From NCBI RefSeq assembly GCF_001411555.2, contig NC_049905.1, positions 3,162,001 to 3,226,000 on the forward strand: DNA of 64,000 nucleotides, written 5' to 3'. Numbering within the stretch: position 1 is the stretch's first letter; the number at the start of each line of letters is the position of its first letter. This DNA comes from Juglans regia (taxonomy: Eukaryota; Streptophyta; Magnoliopsida; Fagales; Juglandaceae). The notes beneath the pieces are model-generated. The model worked only from the letters and a program-made list of their open reading frames with translations, did not search any database and was not told the DNA's origin. The position numbers and the translations under genes are program-made. This document shows, piece by piece, positions 48,014 through 60,400 of this stretch.

Positions 48014-50644
48014 TCCATTGTAGAATATGGTGTTTTGCAATATAACCTTAAGATCTCTTTGGTGGCAATGCAAGAGATTGCATGCTTGTACTATGAGGCT
48101 ACAAGGAAGGAGACTTAAAATTTGTGCCTCTCAAAAGAATAGAGAGATTCATTACTTTCTTCACTATCTCATGAGTTTAAGGGCTTGAGAGAAAATTTAA
48201 AGATTTCTCGTTCGGTAGAAATTTTTGTTTAGTGTGTTTGCTAGACTTGGATGTATTAAGATTTTAGGTTTTAGTGTTTTTTGTTATCACTACTACGTAC
48301 TCTTTTAACTCCATTTTTGAGTTAGTATATTAATTTCTTTCTATTCGTCTTTTACTAGTGGGTGTAGCTTTTTAAGCCTAATGGATCTAAGTTTTTCATA
48401 TTATTACTGATTTACTCTTTGCAACTTCAACACCAACCCATTCCTTAGTATTCAACGCCATAAATGAAAGGAAGATCCAAATGAAAATAGGAGTCAGGGA
48501 GAAGCGTGAGAAATAACCTTGCCATTCATCTCTTTGAGTGCCTCTGTGTAGTGTATACTCTATGAATGCATAAGCTTTGGGCCATTTAGGAATACTTTCC
48601 ATTATAAATTTTAGCTTCAGTCACGCCTTCTCCTTGTGGTAAACCACTCTCCAGTCCACTTTATAAGTCATTAACTGACAGTTGACACTCATGTTTGCTT
48701 CCCATTAATGCAACGCCATGCATGTTCTGCCACAAACTCGACTCAACTAGTTACGTGATCTTCTATATCATTATTTACTTCTGTTATGCATTACAAAGAT
48801 CTCAATATATAGTCCAAAACTTCTATCTGAACAGACCACGATAATCCTTATTTCTTTTTCTCATTTATAAGTAATGAAAGAAAGTACAAAATATATAAGA
48901 AAGGAATTGAAACGAGGAAGATCTAGAGAAAATGAGGGAGAGAGACTTTAAATGCTACTACATCTTTACTATTCTCAATTTTGGTTGAATAACAAAGATT
49001 GTTTCCTATTTATATATAGAGAAACTAATTACAAAGAGATGAGATAAATATCATGAAAATTGTGAAAATTAAATTTCTTGTTCATTTGATAATTATTAAA
49101 ATCAAATTAGGATAATAATCTAATCAAATTCTTGATTTAAGACTAACTCTAACTATGGGACGAGACATATATACGAAGATGGAGTTAGTTTTCATTTGTT
49201 CGGGGTGGGACGAATACCATAGTTGTTTGGCGAATGAAAAATCAAATAACATACCAACAAGGAGTTGCTACCAATCAGAAGGTTAGATTAGCTATAATTG
49301 TTGCGTGTATGTAATTAATTTAAATTTTTTATTTATAAGTCATTATAGAATACACACTTGATATATATGATAGGATTTGATTTATAAGAGTAGTTAAACC
49401 GACTTGTAAGTAGGAATCAATTTTAATTACCAATCTAAGAGGAAGTGCATTCTAACATCTCGTGCAAGGACAAAGCACTGATTTACTTATAAGATAACGT
49501 CACTTCAATTTTTTCATTACATAGGCATATATACACATGCTAAACTCCGTGCTGCTGTATTTAGTTTTTTGACAAAGGGACTTTTTGACCAAAAAAAAAA
49601 AGGGTCAAAATAGCTGTATCCAATTACGCTCAAATATAAAAATTAAGCAAATTCTGATAAGTGTGTTCTTGAAATTACGGAGTCGTTAATTTGCTTAATT
49701 AATAGAAATTTTGTATATAACATATGACCAAAGTGGAATTTTTTATTAAAAGGTAGATTTTTTTATATGGATTTTAAATTTATCTATTTTTTTTTTTAAA
49801 AAAAAAGTGAGCGAGATTCACGCAAATTAAGATTGTATAAATAATTTCCTCTAAATTAATGGTATGATAGATATTTACGTGACGATATTTACTGCTACAG
49901 TTGCATTCAGAGTGATTCAATACTGTTGGGCTGCTTTCAACATCCATGGACAACTTGTCAATGAGGTCGTAGTCGTACACAGTCTCATTTAATTAACGAA
50001 GAGGACGACGTCACTAGAATGACATCACCCGCAAAACCTCATTTATGATCAATACATTATTGTCTCAATATGATCACAGATACAATAAGATGCCAGACGG
50101 CAGTTTCACCATGAATAGACAACTAGTGATGGAGGTTGTACTGTTGTACACAGTCTCATTTAATTTCCGAAGAGCCATAGATGAACTGGCAACCCCAGAT
50201 AATTGCCGAGTAATTTAATGTATAATCGTAAGTTACATAAACATTGCAGTATGACTCATTGTTTAGTTAAGGATGCATTAAAATTTTTTGAAAAGAGCAT
50301 TTCAATAAAGGGAGTCTCTTCTTAAATCCAACACTAGATAACTGAACGAAGAAAGTTTGTTTTATTCAAAAAAAATAAATAAATAAACATCGTAGTAATC
50401 ATTTTAAAAAGAATATAATTTATTATTAAAAAATTAATTTTTTTTATATAAATCTTATATTTTATTTATTTTTTTAAAATAATTATGCAACGATTATATA
50501 ATTTACGATTGTAAATATATTTTCTCACGTAATAAATTAATAGTATCATTTTTATTTTTTTGTTCTAGAGGTGGGAAGGAAATAATTTTTAATTTAATAG
50601 CGAGAGCAGTCGACATCTGTCTTAACTAACATGTTTGAAAACGA
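48014..50644. other. 3' UTR and downstream flank of gene A
   Basis: About 300 bp of likely 3' UTR is followed by AT-rich intergenic DNA without a supportable gene. 49870-50062 is the inverted duplicate of 35535-36070. Confidence 0.55.
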
Positions 50645-50848
50645 GGCTCTTAGACTGTATTTAGATATTAAATTGAGTTAAGTTGGAATAAAAATTAAAA
50701 GTTAAATAAAATATTATTTTTTAATATTATTATTATTTTGAAATCTGAAAAGTTAAATTATTTATTATATTTTATGTTAGAATTTAGAAAAGTTGTAATA
50801 ATTTGATAAAATGAGTTGAGATGAGTTTGAGATCCAAATTGGCCCTTA
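50645..50848. mobile_element. MITE relic ('gtatttagatatta' type)
   Basis: Begins 'agactgtatttagatatta' and ends 'gagatccaaattggccctta', with an AT-rich core (ttttttaatattattattat). The core is nearly identical to that of the 40104-40320 relic. Confidence 0.5.
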
Positions 50849-50865
50849 AAGTTGTGTTTGATTCC

Positions 50866-51160
50866 CGAACTCAGCTGAGTTCAGTCTAATTTTAAGTTGA
50901 ATTTAATATCTAAACACTCAACTGTTAAATTACAAAATTCATCCAAATTCAAAATTTTCTTATACTTGGGACTTACAATCTCTTTCAACTTAAATCATCT
51001 TTATATGTGGGACTTACAACTCTTTTTAATTTTTCATAAAAAGTATTAAACTCATTTTATTATTCAAATACTCTTTAAATTCAATTTAGATGAGCTCCAC
51101 TATTTAACTCACTACTATTTATAAAGAACTCAACTCAATTGAACTCAGTTGACAGTCATG
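50866..51160. mobile_element. MITE, second copy of the 18543 family
   Basis: Matches 18543-18872 in order: 'cccgaactcagctgagttcag', 'tatctaaacactcaac', 'gggacttacaatctctttcaac', 'ctcactactatttataaaga', 'actcaactcaattgaactc'. Confidence 0.6.
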
Positions 51161-51378
51161 TCAAGAGGGCTAATTGAATAGTAAGTCTCATATGACCAAA
51201 TGACATTATTCTAAATCAATATAGATTTTAGATGGTAAAGCAGTATTATTCTAAGTTAATATGAGTAGCATTATTCTAAATAAAGTAGCATTATTTGAAT
51301 CATTCTAAAGACTTTTAAATTGAATTATTTATATAAATATGGTACTAGATGTTATTTTATCATGAGAACCACACCTTA

Positions 51379-52008
51379 GAGCATTGGCATTGGATTAGCC
51401 AAATACATTTTCATTTTTATATTTGACTAATTTTAACAATAAATGGCCCACATTGAATTAGCCAAAGACTTTTCATCTCAACTATAAGCTACAGTAATTT
51501 CATTTTTCTTTCCAAAGATGAAAAGTCCTGTAGCAAGTCTAAACCCTTTGTTTATTATATTTTGGTTCCTCTCTCCAGTGGCTCTTTTCATTCTTCTTTC
51601 CCGGGATCCTTTTCTTGCAGTTGTGATGTATTGCCTCACATTATAATATGGTGGGATAAAAGTAACAAATATCATCTCATGTTCGTTGCTTTACCTTTCT
51701 CTTTATATGGTGGGATAAAAACAACAAATATTGATATCGATTTCGTTTATTGGATTGTAAAAATGAAAATGAAAATGATTGTTAGAAATTATATGTGATT
51801 ATAGGAGGTTATGAAAATAAAATTAATTAAAAATTAAAAATTAATTATAAAAATATAAAAATAAAAAATAATAATATTTTATTATTATAGAGAGTGTGAT
51901 GACTAATTCTATGTAGACTTTAAGTTTTGAATGATCAGTTAAAAATGAAAAAAGTTACATATTAGTCAAAATTTAAAGAGTAAAATAGCCAATCCAATAT
52001 CAATGCTC
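51379..52008. mobile_element. PIF/Harbinger-type MITE with TTA target duplication
   Basis: 630 bp from GAGCATTGGCATTGGATTAG to its near complement ...CCAATATCAATGCTC, flanked by TTA on both sides (51376-51378 and 52009-52011). TTA duplication and these ends indicate PIF/Harbinger. The interior has two 'atatggtgggataaaa' words and no intact gene. Confidence 0.8.
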
Positions 52009-53019
52009 TTAGCTATGCGGCTATCGTTTCTTCATACTAGGGTTCATGTGCCACCTGCTGGTGACTGATTACAGCGGTCAAGAGATTCCTCACAATTCAT
52101 TTTATTTTATTATTATAATTTTTTTAAATTTTTATATAAAATAAAATAAATAATCTAACTTTTTCAAATATTAACTTTTTCACCTTACACCCACCTGTAG
52201 TATGGCCCAGTGGGTCCTAGGGACATTAAGCCCCTTTCAGCCTCATTGGCCTGGAATTAAATATAAAGAGATCACTTGAGCAAAACTAGTGAACTTAACT
52301 TATACTTTACCAAAATTATACGTACTTTGGTTATAAAGAGAGAATATTGTAATTGAGTAATGTTACGTAACCTTTCTAATTTTGATACATCATATTTTTA
52401 AAATTTTTTAATATTTTTGGTTCTGTATGTACAAACGTATTAAGTGATTAATTAATCATCAAGAGACTTGAGCAAACGTAATCCAATAAGATTCTTTCAG
52501 CGTCAGGTGCATGAATGTCGGCCTCGTTCCGAATGCTTAGAGCATTGGCAATGGTGCCAAGTCTAAATTTTAGCTAGAATGTTAGATTTTAGCTATAATA
52601 TGGATTTGTAGATACATTAGTCCACATTGGACTAGCTATCTTGAAGTTCAAATAATAATAAAATATTATATATATAATTTTTTTTTTTTTTTACAAATAC
52701 AGTTGATATATTAATTAATAACTTTATTAATAAAAAAGATTATTATTTTTCAAATATTTTTTCTCTCAACCTAATTATTGAATAAATATATTTTGTCAAC
52801 CATTCACCCAACAATCACATATATAAACATACCAACATTTCTTCTACTCAACATTTACATTTAGAATTGTAGTTGAATCTAACAAACATGCCAACAACTT
52901 ATTATACCAACCAATCACCATCTATAATTCTTGAATGAACTAATTTGTAGCCAACCATTCTTCTTTTACCAATTTTTTTAGTTGTAACTACTAGTTGATG
53001 ATCATTAGATATTAAAATG

Positions 53020-53228
53020 TTGAGCCAAGCTGAGACGAGGAGGTTATCCTCTTCAACAGTGAACGATGCACCTCTTTGAACTTTTTTAGATGGATGCCTT
53101 TGTTCACCGTCGTTAGGGGTTGCTTGGACAACAACATTACCATGTTGCGTTGGGGCGCTATTACAACCTCCTCCTCCACTTTGCAATAGTGTAGTGAAGA
53201 AGGGGTCATCATCAAAACGTGTGTCCAT
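53020..53228 (-). pseudogene. Harbinger Myb/SANT-like (ORF1) protein remnant
   Basis: The minus-strand frame starting at 53228 reads MDTRFDDDPFFTTLLQSGG, then a low-complexity part and the hallmark KKVQRGASFTVEEDNLLVSA followed by WLNI. Plant Harbinger elements carry this trihelix/Myb-like helper protein, often mis-annotated as a glutathione S-transferase T3-like protein. Similarity ends at about 53020; the rest of the domain is missing. Confidence 0.7.
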
Positions 53229-53657
53229 CCTTGAAAAGGGTTAAATTTTCAAGGAGTCAGAACATTGGCCAATATTCAAGTCGAATATTAAATATTCAGC
53301 ATCATATTGTTGTATTATATGGTATCTCATAATGGAATGTTGTAGTATCTTAGCATCATCAAGGCATCTCACCATCATATTGCATAAACAAAGGAAATTG
53401 AATAATGAAAACCAATGAGAATAAAAGGTACAAGGGTTATTTTGTGTTCTAAAAATATTAAAACAGCATACATCCATTCCATAATATATATGATATTATA
53501 TTATGGAATGTACAGCAAACAACCATTTAAGGTACTTTATAATTACTAGGTGTGCTTAATTTACATATGATAGGCTTGAGAATAGAATTTTTCATTATAT
53601 ATATACTCCCCTTTGACAACTATATAATTATTCATCAAATAATTACACCACAGATTA

Positions 53658-53885
53658 ATGGAAGATCCCCTCTCTCTGAAAACAAATAATAAAGCGCACG
53701 GGAGATACAGAAAATATATAGAACAAAAGCTAAAGAGCAACTCCCAAAGCTTGATTCCTGTACGACTTGTCCCTATCGATCAAATATATTTTCTTCCAAG
53801 GGAGAACCTGGCATTGCAGTCTGCTGGTAATGCAGAAGAAAGGAAAGTAATATGTTTTGAAGTGTTGAATTGGGTGGCCCCTTAG
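53658..53885 (+). other. Unassigned 75-codon frame inside the Harbinger element
   Basis: Begins MEDPLSLKTNNKAHGRYRKY. I do not recognise it. A TATA-like 'attatatatatactccc' lies about 60 bp upstream. It may be captured sequence or chance. Confidence 0.2.
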
Positions 53886-55983
53886 AGCTGATATCCGTGT
53901 CTCTAATCCCATCTTACATACTGATTGCTTTAAGACTCTCCACCCTCTACTTGTCTAAATAAAGAGAGAGGCCTGACTTTGTTGAATTTGTTCTTCTGTT
54001 TCATTAAATCAAATTCAGCTGAACTGTATCAATGCTCTTTTTCTTTTCCTTATCAAATTCATATTTAATATGCTATTGTGTTGGATTGGCCCAAGCCTTC
54101 TTTATGGAAGAAACAAATATCGTTTAAATATTTTAAAAGAGGAATGGAAAGGAATGAAGAGTAAATAACTTCGTTTGGGTGTGAATGAATGGCTATGAAT
54201 ACTTTTATAACAACAATACTATACTATTATGCCCCTGCTAAGTTATCTGTTTTCTATTCATAAATTATGTTTTATTGAGATAGACTGTCAAATATCAATT
54301 TCACTTGAGAATCATATCAAAATCACCCTAACTCCATAATTTATAAATTTATTTATAATAGATATATATATATATATATATATACTTTTAAGTGGTTTTG
54401 GTGAAATGAGGGAGAGGGAGGGAGATGTAGTTTTTTGAAACAATGTGTAGAGCAACATAGCTTATTTCATTGAGTCATGTGCTTATAATATAGAAATTAA
54501 ATTCTTTTAGACATGCATGACCTGGAAGTTATTCCATTAAAAGCATTAGATATTAAAATGTCTTGCAATTGTAGTTCTTATTTCATTGAATCACAAAGTA
54601 CACACTAATGAGTAAAGGAGAGAAGAAGAAGAATCAAATGCTAGATTTTGAAATGTTTTGACATAAATTCTAGGCATGTATGATGTTCCTATTACAAAGT
54701 TCAATACTAGTTTGAGCTCATACGTACAGACCATTTGGCCTTAATATCTTCTAACTAATTTCAACACACTAACAGTCCATTTTTCAGTTGATGATCAGCC
54801 CTTACATTTGATGGAACTCAAGTGTAGTCATCAATTAATATGGTAGTCAATTTATGTGTCTTGAAGTTATATGAACACAGTCAAAGATTTGCAATAACAG
54901 AGGCATAATCACAACAATTGCACTCAGAATACCAATAACCAACAACATTGCACAAGGTTTGAATCCAATAAATAAAACCCTCATAAATCTCCACAAATCA
55001 CGTCTATATATACAGTCCACAAATTCTTATAAAAAAAAATATACATCCCCAAATAAATATTGTATAAATTGCAAACAATCCGCAAAACAGCATCATCCAT
55101 ACCTAAACCTGGACGTGGGGATCGATTGCAGTTCACGAGCGTGCCACACGGTCCAGTGATTGTGTTTGCCTCCAACTCTGTTTTTGTAAAACCCAAAAAT
55201 TTAATCATGTGATTACAAAGATTTCTGAGTGTGTGCGTGTTTAAATAATCGGGGATGTGAGACCCCGTGAGTAAAACAGAGAGTGAGTGAGAAAACTTAC
55301 CACCAGCCGACGCTTCCAGTGAGGAGAAGACGAAGAAGACCTGCTTTGTTTCGGGAGTTTCGGGAGAAGGCGTAAAATGGCGAGAAAGATAAGAGGAGAA
55401 GAGGGTTTCGGGAGAAATAAAGAAAAGGGTGAAGATGAGACGAAGAGGAGAGAAAGAAAGGCCGGAAGAGAAGGAGAGAATGAGTTTTGGGAGAGAAGGT
55501 TCGGGAGAACGGGAAACCAGGGCGACGACGAAAGGATTTCGAATGGGTTTCGGGAGAAAGAAAGAAAACAAAGAAGAAATCGGCTTCGAAGGCTGAAGGT
55601 CAAAGACGAAAGGAAGATGAGTTCGGGAGAAAAAAAAAATAAAGAGGAAATGGGGGTTTCGGGATGAAGACAAACAAGGGGAAAGAAAGAAAGAAAGGAA
55701 GAGAATGATTTTCGGGAGAGAAAAGAAAGAAAGAAGAAATGTTGTTTCGGGAAGAAGATAGGGAAAAACCGAGGGAAAAGTTTAAGCGGGAGCAAGAAAT
55801 TATTAAAATAAACATTTCGCTTGTGTGCAGTAGCTCGCCAGACTTGGCGAGAGATGAAGAAATACTGTAGCTAAAATGTTGAACTTTCAATATTTAGCTA
55901 GGCCGATGTGGGCATTTTTTTCTCTTTTTACCTTTAAGTTAGACTTGCATTGGCAAATGGCTAGTCCATTGCCAATGCTCTTA

Positions 55984-57046
55984 CGTACAATGAAAAGAGG
56001 GAGATAAATTGTAGTTAGAAAGTTCAAATAGATAAATTTTATATAAATATTTTATAAAATATTAAATTTTATTAAAAAGAATAATTTATTTTATACTTGC
56101 TTTAGCTAAAGTTTACTATTTTATAAGATATATAATTTTTTTTTTATGAAATTTATCTATTTGAAATTCTTTCAACGTCAGGTGCATGAATATCGGGTCT
56201 CGTTCTTAAAGCTTACATACACTAAAAAGATGGGAAATAAATTGTAATAAGAAATTTTAAATAGATAAATTTTATATAAATTTTTTTATAAAAAATTGAA
56301 TTTTATTAAAAAAATAATTTGTTTTATACTTGTTTTAGATAAAATTTATTTTTTTATAAGAATTTGTACAATATTTGTTTATTTAAAATTCGTATAAATT
56401 ATTAATAAAAAAAGTGCAATCAATGAGATGCCGTGTATACTGCATACTATCATGCATACAAAAACATATTACTAAATGAAAATCATGAAAGGAAACAAAT
56501 ATTATAAATATAAGTCAGTATGGATATGGTACTGGATGTCCTGGTAACCACACGTTGGCTGTGTGGCTATCATTTCTTTGGAACTATCGGTGATTACAAC
56601 GATCCCTTCTTTTTAAAGGAATGTGTAGAACTTTCACGTACTCATGTTATTGTAACCACTGGTTAGCTGCATGTGAGCCATCATTTTTCCATGGACTACC
56701 CGTGACTACAACAGCCAAGTGAAACTTAAAGCTACGAGCGACAGTATTGGAAAATATTCCGACTTCCAGCTAGCTGCCTTGCAAGTAATTACTTCATCTC
56801 TTTATCCTTCAACTTGATCAATGATATAAGTTATGAAAAATCAAGCTATTTCTCTTCAAGTCAATGATATTAGTATTAAATTTCACTTTCAAGTTATTTA
56901 TAAAATTAGGACTGTAATTAATGTTGAAAATTATTATATATGAAATTTGCCTCTCTCTTGAACACTACTTCATCTTTCTCTGCGATCTAATATTTCTGCT
57001 CATCAGATAGATTATAATTTATGTTGATAGATCATTGGTACTTAAG
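55984..57046. other. 5' flank of gene B, with a duplicated segment
   Basis: No gene. 56163-56300 repeats the DNA that surrounds the Harbinger insertion. 56560-57046 is alignable with the 5' flank of gene A. Confidence 0.6.
56163..56300. repeat. Paralogous empty site of the Harbinger insertion
   Basis: The sequence 'cgtcaggtgcatgaatatcg...agcttacatacactaaaaag' corresponds to 52500-52539 joined directly to 55981 onward ('cgtcaggtgcatgaatgtcg...tgctta' + 'cgtacaatgaaaag'). A single TTA stands where the filled site has two. Confidence 0.8.
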
Positions 57047-57415
57047 ATGGAAACAAAGAGTACTGCCTTTTCTGCGGCTATTCCTGTTCCTGAATTGCTT
57101 GACAAACATAATTATCTGGAATGGAAGATTCGGGTGCAAACCTACTTGAAGGGTCAAGATCTTTGGAAGGTCATCATCGACAAAGACGAAAAAGCACCTG
57201 CTTATTATGAAAATGATGATGTCGATGATGATGCTGCCGACGATGATGTTGCTGCTGCTGCTATTAACGTTCGAAGAAGGAGGAATTACATGGCTTTGCA
57301 TGTGATCCAGATTTCATGCGGCCCAGACGCATTTTCCGCGATTAGGACCGTTTATTCAGCCAAGGCTGCTTGGCAAACTTTGGAAAAGAAGTATCTCGTG
57401 CTGGGTGAGTCAGCG

Positions 57416-57446
<31 letters not shown>

Positions 57447-60400
57447 ATTGCCATCCACTTATGCTAAAAAATTCTTAAAGTCTGCATTACAATAATGGTA
57501 ACTCTGTCCAAAACTAAATTCAAAGAAAAAATTTATTCATCATCTCAATTTTTATCATCCGATATAGTATTGAATGATAAGTTCACAAGTAAAATATAAT
57601 AAATAATTTTTAATCATCTAATGTCATATCATAAGATAATAAAAAAATGATAAAAATTGAGATGATGAGTAGTATTACTCATCACTTATTTTCTCTCTTG
57701 CTCTACAAAATACAAATATAAAAAGGTGGAAAAAATTTAGGGTTTTTATATTCTTCGTTTTGTGTTTTTTAGCACTATTTTGTTTTCAATATATATTTTT
57801 AAAATTTTTTAATAAGCCACGTGTATTACCATGTCAAGAGATAAAATAAGTATGGTAGTATTTTCCTAAAAGTAGTATAAGTTGGTTTAAAAGATTTATA
57901 AAAAAAATGCTGGCAAAAAAGATATTTATAAAAAATAAAATAAAATTGAAAAGCTTAAAAAAAGAAACATGGTGGTAAATGTTTAAACATAAATCGATTT
58001 TTAAATTTTAAAAACCAAATTATTAAAAAATATGGATTAGAAATAAGAAATTTCTATTTAACTAATTTTACATATTCCAAACCAGCGCGCGTGCATATAT
58101 ATATATATATATATAAATGTTGAATGCAACCAACTGGAAAATAGCGGGTAACCGCCGCTCATATTAATAAGTATGTTTCATTAAATATCAAAATACACCG
58201 TTTCATCCCTGGCATCTCCCCTTTGTGTGTCCTCTTCTCATCTTTTCCTTCTCATTCGTCTACTCTTTCCTTCCCCTTCTCAAATTAAATCAAATTTTTC
58301 ATACGTGATGAATTGAACCTTGAGGTTAATGATAAAGCACAACTCAAGCTTTTCAATTATTTAAGACGATGCAATTTTTGCAAAAAGAAAAAAAAGAAAA
58401 AAAAAACGCAGAATGAAAAAAAATAGAACTATGTTTTCGCATGGATGCAAAACTAAGGAAATGAAAAAAATAAAACTCAGACAAAATGCTCCAATTCTAG
58501 TCGAAATGTTCGTCAGATATATGCTTTCAAAATGGGTTTGTCTCTTCTCAAATCTCTCTTTCTCCTACTCAAATCTCCTCTTCTACATTTTCTTATTTCA
58601 ATACGATACAATTTTTGCAAAAAGAAAAACATAAAACCCAGAATATATAGCAGAGTTGATATATATATATAGAGAATATGTTAACTTAAATGAGTTAAGT
58701 ACTTAAGCCTTGTTTGAATTGAAAAAATATTTTATCTAATTTAATCATAATAATTTTTTTAAATTTTTAAGTAAAATGTAATAAATAATTTAATTTTTTT
58801 AAATTTTAAAATAAAAATAATATTTAATATTAATTTAATAATATTTTTTTAAATTTTTATCTCATCTCAACTTAATTTAATATTCAAACATGAGAGTGGC
58901 AGTCTGGCAGATTCGAATTTGGCCGAGTCCCCCAAATCGGTGTGTTTTCTGGCGGGCTCCGGCCGCCACTTATGGTTGCCAGATATTGCTTTTGAGATTA
59001 ATCCAACCGTTTCTAAATGGCGATCGGAAAAAGACAACTGTTATAAATTGCTGATACGGAAAAAGATAATCATCTCATGAAAACAAGAAAAAAAATTGCA
59101 GATACGAGCAGCAGTGACAATAGCTATCTTCAGTACGCGGACTTGTACAGGGCTGTGCGTCGCGGTAATTTGAGTGCTGCAAAGGAGTTTCTTGATTCTT
59201 TCCCCGGGGCAGTAAACAAGGCAATCACATATAAAGGCGAAACGGCTCTTCACATTGCTGCTACTGCTGGACGCGGCACCCGTATAGTCAGGGAGTTGGT
59301 GGCTCCAATGTCGGTAGAAGACTTGGGAATTGCAGATTGTGACGGTTACACAGCTCTAATGACGGCTCTTGTGTATGGTAGATCCGAAATGGCGCACTAT
59401 TTGTATTTTCTCACTTCGCTGGATGATGATCTGGTGCTTGCAGAAAAAGGCCGAAAAGGAGCTATGCTTCTTACCCGTGCAATATATACCAGAAATTTGG
59501 GTAACAACTGATTTTGGTTTTACCATCCAATATGTATATAAGTACATATACATATATACATATATCTATTTATATATATAAAGAGCCTATAAAACGGTAA
59601 ATCTTGTTTTAATAGATTTTATTATTTTTCCGTTAAAATTAATTAACGCCGTTCGTAAGCACATAAAGAGACAGTCCACCTGAGTCTAATCAAGGATTAC
59701 GTATATGATTACATCCTATTTATAGGTGCTAAATTCTCTGTAGCCAATTAATTTGATTACCGATTAGAATCAATTAATTGTTAATAAATGCTGATCAGCT
59801 AGCTATTACCTTTTATAATTGCAACTCGCCAAAAAATTAAGCAAAAAATCCCTACACTTCAAATGATGGAACAATATTAATTCTACCTAATAGTACGTGC
59901 AGCTTATAAACCTTACAAATAACGGTATTTATAATAATTAAGCAACTTAGATATTTTTTCATATTGTATATACTTGCATTAATATTAATCTCAATTTTAA
60001 TAAATAATTGTCTCTGTCATCACATCCATCAAATACCTTTACAATCAATCATATATTTTCTTCCTGAAGTAGCTACAATGAAGTAATGATAATTCTCGCA
60101 AATTAATAATTACATATCAATGCATTTATATTAGAGTTAATTATGTGATTTATGTAATTTACCTATATGTTTTAATTCCTTATATTATTTTTCATTTCTG
60201 AATTTTAAGGGCGGATAATAATGATTTGATAATTAAAAGTATTATTGCAAGATGCTTGACATACCTATCTGCCCCTCTGTCATCTGTTGGTATTCAAGAA
60301 ATTGTGACGAATTGCGATATTGCAGAGTTGATAAAAGTTTTGCAACCATGGAGGTAAATATTATTTTATTAGTAATAAATTAAAATATTTACACAAACAT

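Larger units (their letters stand above)
52540..55980. mobile_element. PIF/Harbinger element, 3.4 kb, transposase lost
   Basis: Both ends carry the 15-bp inverted repeat GAGCATTGGCAATGG, flanked by TTA (52537-52539 and 55981-55983). A relic of the element's Myb/SANT-like accessory protein lies at 53020-53228 (-). No DDE transposase is recognisable. The interior includes a purine/pyrimidine-biased 55300-55800 and unassigned sequence. A paralogous unoccupied site lies at 56163-56300. Confidence 0.82.

Noticed and set aside
54981..55890. Long overlapping frames on both strands (up to 230 codons)
   Set aside because: They read through a purine/pyrimidine-biased tract inside the Harbinger element (SRNP/FFLP repeats) with no recognisable protein.
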